64,000 nt of DNA from NCBI RefSeq assembly GCF_003335105.1, contig NZ_QFWQ01000001.1:124001-188000 (forward strand), in the 5' to 3' direction. The position numbers and the translations under genes are program-made. Below are positions 61,300 through 64,000 of this stretch, in pieces (position 1 is the stretch's first letter; each line of letters begins with the position of its first letter). The notes under the pieces were generated by a model. That model was not told the origin of the DNA. It saw nothing but the letters and a program-made list of their open reading frames with translations, and searched no databases. Source of the DNA: Rhodanobacter denitrificans. GTDB taxonomy: Bacteria > Pseudomonadota > Gammaproteobacteria > Xanthomonadales > Rhodanobacteraceae.

Positions 61300-62604
61300 T
61301 CAGCGGTCGGCTTTCGGCGTGCCGCGCAGTTCCGTCACGGCCGCGGCGGCGTTCACCTGGAGAACACCGCCGGAGACCTTGCTGCTGCGCAGCAGGAGGT
61401 CGCGGATCGCGCGCGCGTCCAGCCCCGGCGCCAACGACAGCAGCAGGGCGGCCATGCCGCTCACGTGCGGCGCGGCCATGGACGGGCCGGAGGTGAAGTC
61501 GTAGCCGCCCCCGGGCTGGGTGGTCAGGATGTCGTTGCCGGGAGCGCTCAGCACGCCGGGCGGCGCCGCCGACGGGCCGCTCATGCGAACCAGGATGACC
61601 CCTGGCGTCGTGTCGGGGAATCCGTCGACGTTTCCCTCCGGCGGAATGGCGGCGACCACGATGCGGCCCTGTTCCAGGATCTGCACCAGCAGCAGGTTGA
61701 GCAGCGAATCGGCGGGCCCGCCCAGGCTCAGGTTGATGATGCGGGCGTCGGTGCCGATGATCGTCGCCAGCGCCTTGGCCAGCGTGAAGGAGTTGCAGCG
61801 TGCGCCGGCATTCGGCGCGGGCGGATACCAGCAGGCCTTGTAGACGCTGAGCTCGGCCTTGGGCGCCATTCCCACGATGCCCTGGTGGTTGTCGCCATCC
61901 GCGGCGATCACGCCGGCGACTTCCGTGCCGTGGCTGTCGCGGTTGAACGCCGCCGCGTCGTCGTCGACCATGTTGTGCGCATCGTGGATGCGCCCCTGGA
62001 GGTCGGGGTGCGCCAGGTCGACGCCGGTGTCGACGATCGCGATGCGCACTCCGCTGCCCTGGCTGAAGTCGTGCGCCAGCGCGGTATCGGTTTCGACGAA
62101 ACCGCGTTGCAGGCTGACGTAGGGATCGTTGTAATGGTGTGCCGCGTCGGCGGACCGCTTGCCGTAAACGGCATAGTCGTGCAGCGGCTGCGCGAGGCGC
62201 ACCCGGTTGTCCCTGGCCAGCGCCTTGAGCAGGGCTTCCCGGCTCATGCCGGGCGGCGGCTGCAGCACGATGCAGTACAGGTCGAGGGCCTTGATCGGCC
62301 AGCCGGCGAGCTCGCTGAACGCGTAGCTCTTCTTCAGCGCGGCCAGGGTGGATGCCGCGTGCTGGCCGGCGCCGTAGTACCTGGCCGGCGCGTAGCCGAG
62401 CAGGCTGGAGCCGGCGTGTATCGGCGGCGGTTCCAGCGGGTTGGCGACGGCCAGGATGATGTCGCGCCGGCTGTCCATCGCCGACGCGCTGGCGATCGAC
62501 ATGCGGCCGAGGCCGGCGTGGTTGTCGGGGCCCGCCATCGGGCGCGTGGTCGCGCACGCGCTCAGGGCAGCGGTCATCACGAAGATGAGGATGCCGTGTT
62601 TCAT
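61300..62604 (-). CDS. S8-family (subtilisin) serine protease, lipoprotein
   Basis: The 434-residue protein is a putative lipoprotein (lipobox ALSAC, Cys17). The catalytic triad is Asp192 (IVDTGVD), His225 (DSHGTEVAG) and Ser375 (TSGPSMAAPHVSG). The segment where the oxyanion-hole asparagine normally lies (usually AAGNEG) reads AAIPPEGN, so its activity may be altered. It is translated with the anti-sigma factor gene (ATGA overlap) and is the last gene of the sigma operon. The N-terminal 150 residues are not a typical pro-domain. Confidence 0.88.
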   Translation of the reverse strand: MKHGILIFVMTAALSACATTRPMAGPDNHAGLGRMSIASASAMDSRRDIILAVANPLEPPPIHAGSSLLGYAPARYYGAGQHAASTLAALKKSYAFSELAGWPIKALDLYCIVLQPPPGMSREALLKALARDNRVRLAQPLHDYAVYGKRSADAAHHYNDPYVSLQRGFVETDTALAHDFSQGSGVRIAIVDTGVDLAHPDLQGRIHDAHNMVDDDAAAFNRDSHGTEVAGVIAADGDNHQGIVGMAPKAELSVYKACWYPPAPNAGARCNSFTLAKALATIIGTDARIINLSLGGPADSLLNLLLVQILEQGRIVVAAIPPEGNVDGFPDTTPGVILVRMSGPSAAPPGVLSAPGNDILTTQPGGGYDFTSGPSMAAPHVSGMAALLLSLAPGLDARAIRDLLLRSSKVSGGVLQVNAAAAVTELRGTPKADR

Positions 62605-63236
62605 GGCGTGGCGGCGACGGGCTCCGCCAGCAGGATGCCTCGGGTGGTGCGCAGTTGCTGCAGCACATGTTGCGCGGTCGAGGCGGGACTCACCGGGGCG
62701 ACCGTGTAGGCACCCACGTCGTTGGGGCCGTTCACCACCTGCAGGCGCAGGGCATGCAACAACGCGTTCCAGTCGGCCAGCGTCATGTTGGCGTCCGGCA
62801 CAACGCGGATCGTCCCCGGCGTCGCGGGCAGGGTTTCCTGGCTCAGCGTGCGATACGAGGGGCTGCCGCCCACCGACCACAGCTTCACGCCCAGGATGCC
62901 GATGCCGAGCGCCTGTACCAGCACCGCGGCGACCAGCGCCCGGCTCAGCCAGTTTCCCGCCCGTGGGCGGAGCGGAGCCTGCTGCGGGTCGGGCGTGTCG
63001 AGGCGGGCCAGCAGGCGCCCCAGCCCGGCGTCGGCGTCGACTGGAACGTCCGCCGGCAGCGACAGCGCAAGCCGCAGGCGGCTCTGCTGTGCGAACTCCG
63101 CGCGGCACGCCTCGCATTGCGCCAGGTGGCTGTCCAGCCACGCGCCCTGTTCCTGCGTGGCGGTGTCCTGCAGCACCCACGGCATCATTTCCCAGGCGCG
63201 GACGCAGTCCTTGCCGGAATCCATCGGGAACGTCAT
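62601..63236 (-). CDS. Anti-sigma factor with zinc-finger (zf-HC2) domain
   Basis: The 211-residue protein has the anti-sigma zinc-binding motif His37-x3-Cys41-x2-Cys44 (SHLAQCEAC) with an earlier Cys11, followed by one membrane helix (about residues 99-120) and a periplasmic domain of about 90 residues. It would hold the partner sigma factor at the membrane. Its gene overlaps both the sigma factor gene and the protease gene by ATGA, so all three are made in fixed order. The signal is unknown. Confidence 0.85.
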   Translation of the reverse strand: MTFPMDSGKDCVRAWEMMPWVLQDTATQEQGAWLDSHLAQCEACRAEFAQQSRLRLALSLPADVPVDADAGLGRLLARLDTPDPQQAPLRPRAGNWLSRALVAAVLVQALGIGILGVKLWSVGGSPSYRTLSQETLPATPGTIRVVPDANMTLADWNALLHALRLQVVNGPNDVGAYTVAPVSPASTAQHVLQQLRTTRGILLAEPVAATP

Positions 63237-63817
63237 GGCGCGCTCTCCGAGCGTTTGGGCGAATCCCCGGCCAGGCTCGGCAGCACGTTGCGCAGCTTGA
63301 CCCGCGCATGGAACAGGCGCGCCTTCACCGTGCCCACCGGGCACTGCATGATCACCGCGACGTCGTCCAGGGTGTGCCCCACGCCGTAGACCAGTTCGAT
63401 CACGACGCGCTGATCCGCCGACAGGCGGTCGAGTCCCTTGCTCAGCCAGTCGCGCAGCTCGCGATCCTCGTCCAGGTCGGGGGCGGAGTTGCGCTCTTCG
63501 TGCCGGGCGTCGTCCTCGACGGGCTCGTCGCCGTGCTGCCGCAGCGCCTTCAGCCCGCAGCGGTAGGCGATGCCCATCAGCCAGGTGGAGACGCGCGAAT
63601 CCCCGTGGAAGCTGCCGGCCTTCTGCCAGGCGATCCAGAAGCAGTCGTTGATGACTTCCTCGATGACGTCCGCGCGCCGCGTCAGCCGGGTCAGGAAACG
63701 GCACAACCTGCCGTGGTAGCTGCGGTACAGGATCCCCAGCGCGGCGCGATCGCCCGCCGACATGCGCTGGAGCAGCATGCGGTCGGTGACGTCGGAGTCG
63801 GTGTCGTCGTCGTTCAT
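63233..63817 (-). CDS. ECF-family RNA polymerase sigma factor
   Basis: The 194-residue protein has sigma-70 region 2 (about residues 30-95: GILYRSYHGRLCRFLTRLTRR, EEVINDCFWIAWQKA) and region 4 (about 125-180: LSADQRVVIELVYGVGHTLDDVAVIMQCPVGTVKARLFHARVKL). It is cotranscribed with its anti-sigma factor and the protease, and probably activates this operon. The start lies 75 bp from the next gene's stop. Target promoters cannot be assigned. Confidence 0.9.
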   Translation of the reverse strand: MNDDDTDSDVTDRMLLQRMSAGDRAALGILYRSYHGRLCRFLTRLTRRADVIEEVINDCFWIAWQKAGSFHGDSRVSTWLMGIAYRCGLKALRQHGDEPVEDDARHEERNSAPDLDEDRELRDWLSKGLDRLSADQRVVIELVYGVGHTLDDVAVIMQCPVGTVKARLFHARVKLRNVLPSLAGDSPKRSESAP

Positions 63818-63892
63818 GGGGCTGCGGAAGGGTGGGGACTACGCTGTGTCGCGAAGTAAGTACCGCGTCGGTGCCAAAAGGTTGCTTCCGGA

Positions 63893-64000
63893 TCAAAAGG
63901 ACCGCGAGAGGGTGGCGACCCAGGGCGAGGCGCCCATGACGTCCCATTGCCGGCGTGTTTCCGGGTCCGCCAGGATGCGGTCGATCTCGATCCGCCAGGG
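63893..64000 (-). CDS. 3' end of a gene running off the window (probable outer-membrane barrel)
   Basis: A reverse-strand frame enters from the window edge and ends at TGA 63893-63895. Its last residues are WDVMGASPWVATLSRSF. The terminal phenylalanine after alternating hydrophobic residues is the signature of outer-membrane beta-barrels. Only 35 codons are visible, so the family cannot be named. It lies 75 bp upstream of the sigma factor gene on the same strand. Confidence 0.5.
   Translation of the reverse strand, partial: PWRIEIDRILADPETRRQWDVMGASPWVATLSRSF

Overview
The window is high-GC bacterial chromosome with about 62 closely packed protein genes on both strands. Many adjacent genes share a stop/start overlap of the ATGA type. 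I see no rRNA or tRNA gene, no CRISPR array, no insertion sequence and no prophage. The gene mix suggests a gammaproteobacterium of the Lysobacterales (Xanthomonadales), most likely Rhodanobacteraceae such as Rhodanobacter or Dyella. The clues are phhA beside an Lrp gene, a TorF-type porin in front of glnK-amtB, a TonB receptor paired with an exported phosphatase, GH92 and GH79-like glycosidases, and short palindromic repeats in inverted pairs. The taxonomic call is inference from gene content only.

Layout. 1-5.1 kb: DUF885 hydrolase, Xre/RES toxin-antitoxin pair, SGNH hydrolase, and a lower-GC gene of unknown function. 5.3-12.2 kb: lipocalin-like protein, LysR, phhA/Lrp, MFS exporter and TetR with twin operators, and a PlsC/hydrolase pair. 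12.2-23 kb: GH92 mannosidase behind a palindromic operator, 2OG oxygenase, DUF3820, exported methyltransferase, TonB receptor/phosphatase pair, and sugar dehydrogenase. 23.0-23.5 kb: a GIY-YIG nuclease gene bracketed by two pairs of inverted repeats. 23.5-26.8 kb: YbhB, DUF1328, YqjD/YqjE-like proteins and a PerM-type transporter. 26.9-34.9 kb: a MexEF-OprN-like efflux operon with a divergent LysR gene. 35-40.3 kb: uppP, then the nitrogen region torF-glnK-amtB and glnA. 40.5-46.3 kb: a BRO-domain gene and a four-gene operon for periplasmic sugar or alcohol oxidation with its own porin. 46.8-53.7 kb: DoxX, CDF transporter, redox enzymes, GH79-like glycosidase, Dps and DOPA dioxygenase. 53.8-64 kb: a hydrolase/TRIC channel operon, peroxiredoxin/DsbA-like pair, flavoprotein, SDR, cysteine-less DksA-like protein, and an ECF sigma/anti-sigma/subtilase operon. 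The last bases hold the 3' end of one more gene.

The nitrogen region is readable at the regulatory level. Both torF-glnK-amtB and glnA have strong sigma-54 promoters with NtrC-type half-sites 100-130 bp upstream. Other readable control sites are two identical TetR palindromes between the MFS and TetR genes, a 22-bp palindrome inside the GH92 promoter, and a LysR-type dyad in front of the efflux regulator.

The most unusual material is the repeat families. One brackets the GIY-YIG gene, with a compensatory stem change between the two pairs. Other copies lie between the efflux genes. One composite copy appears to have inserted into the 5' end of the outer-membrane factor gene.
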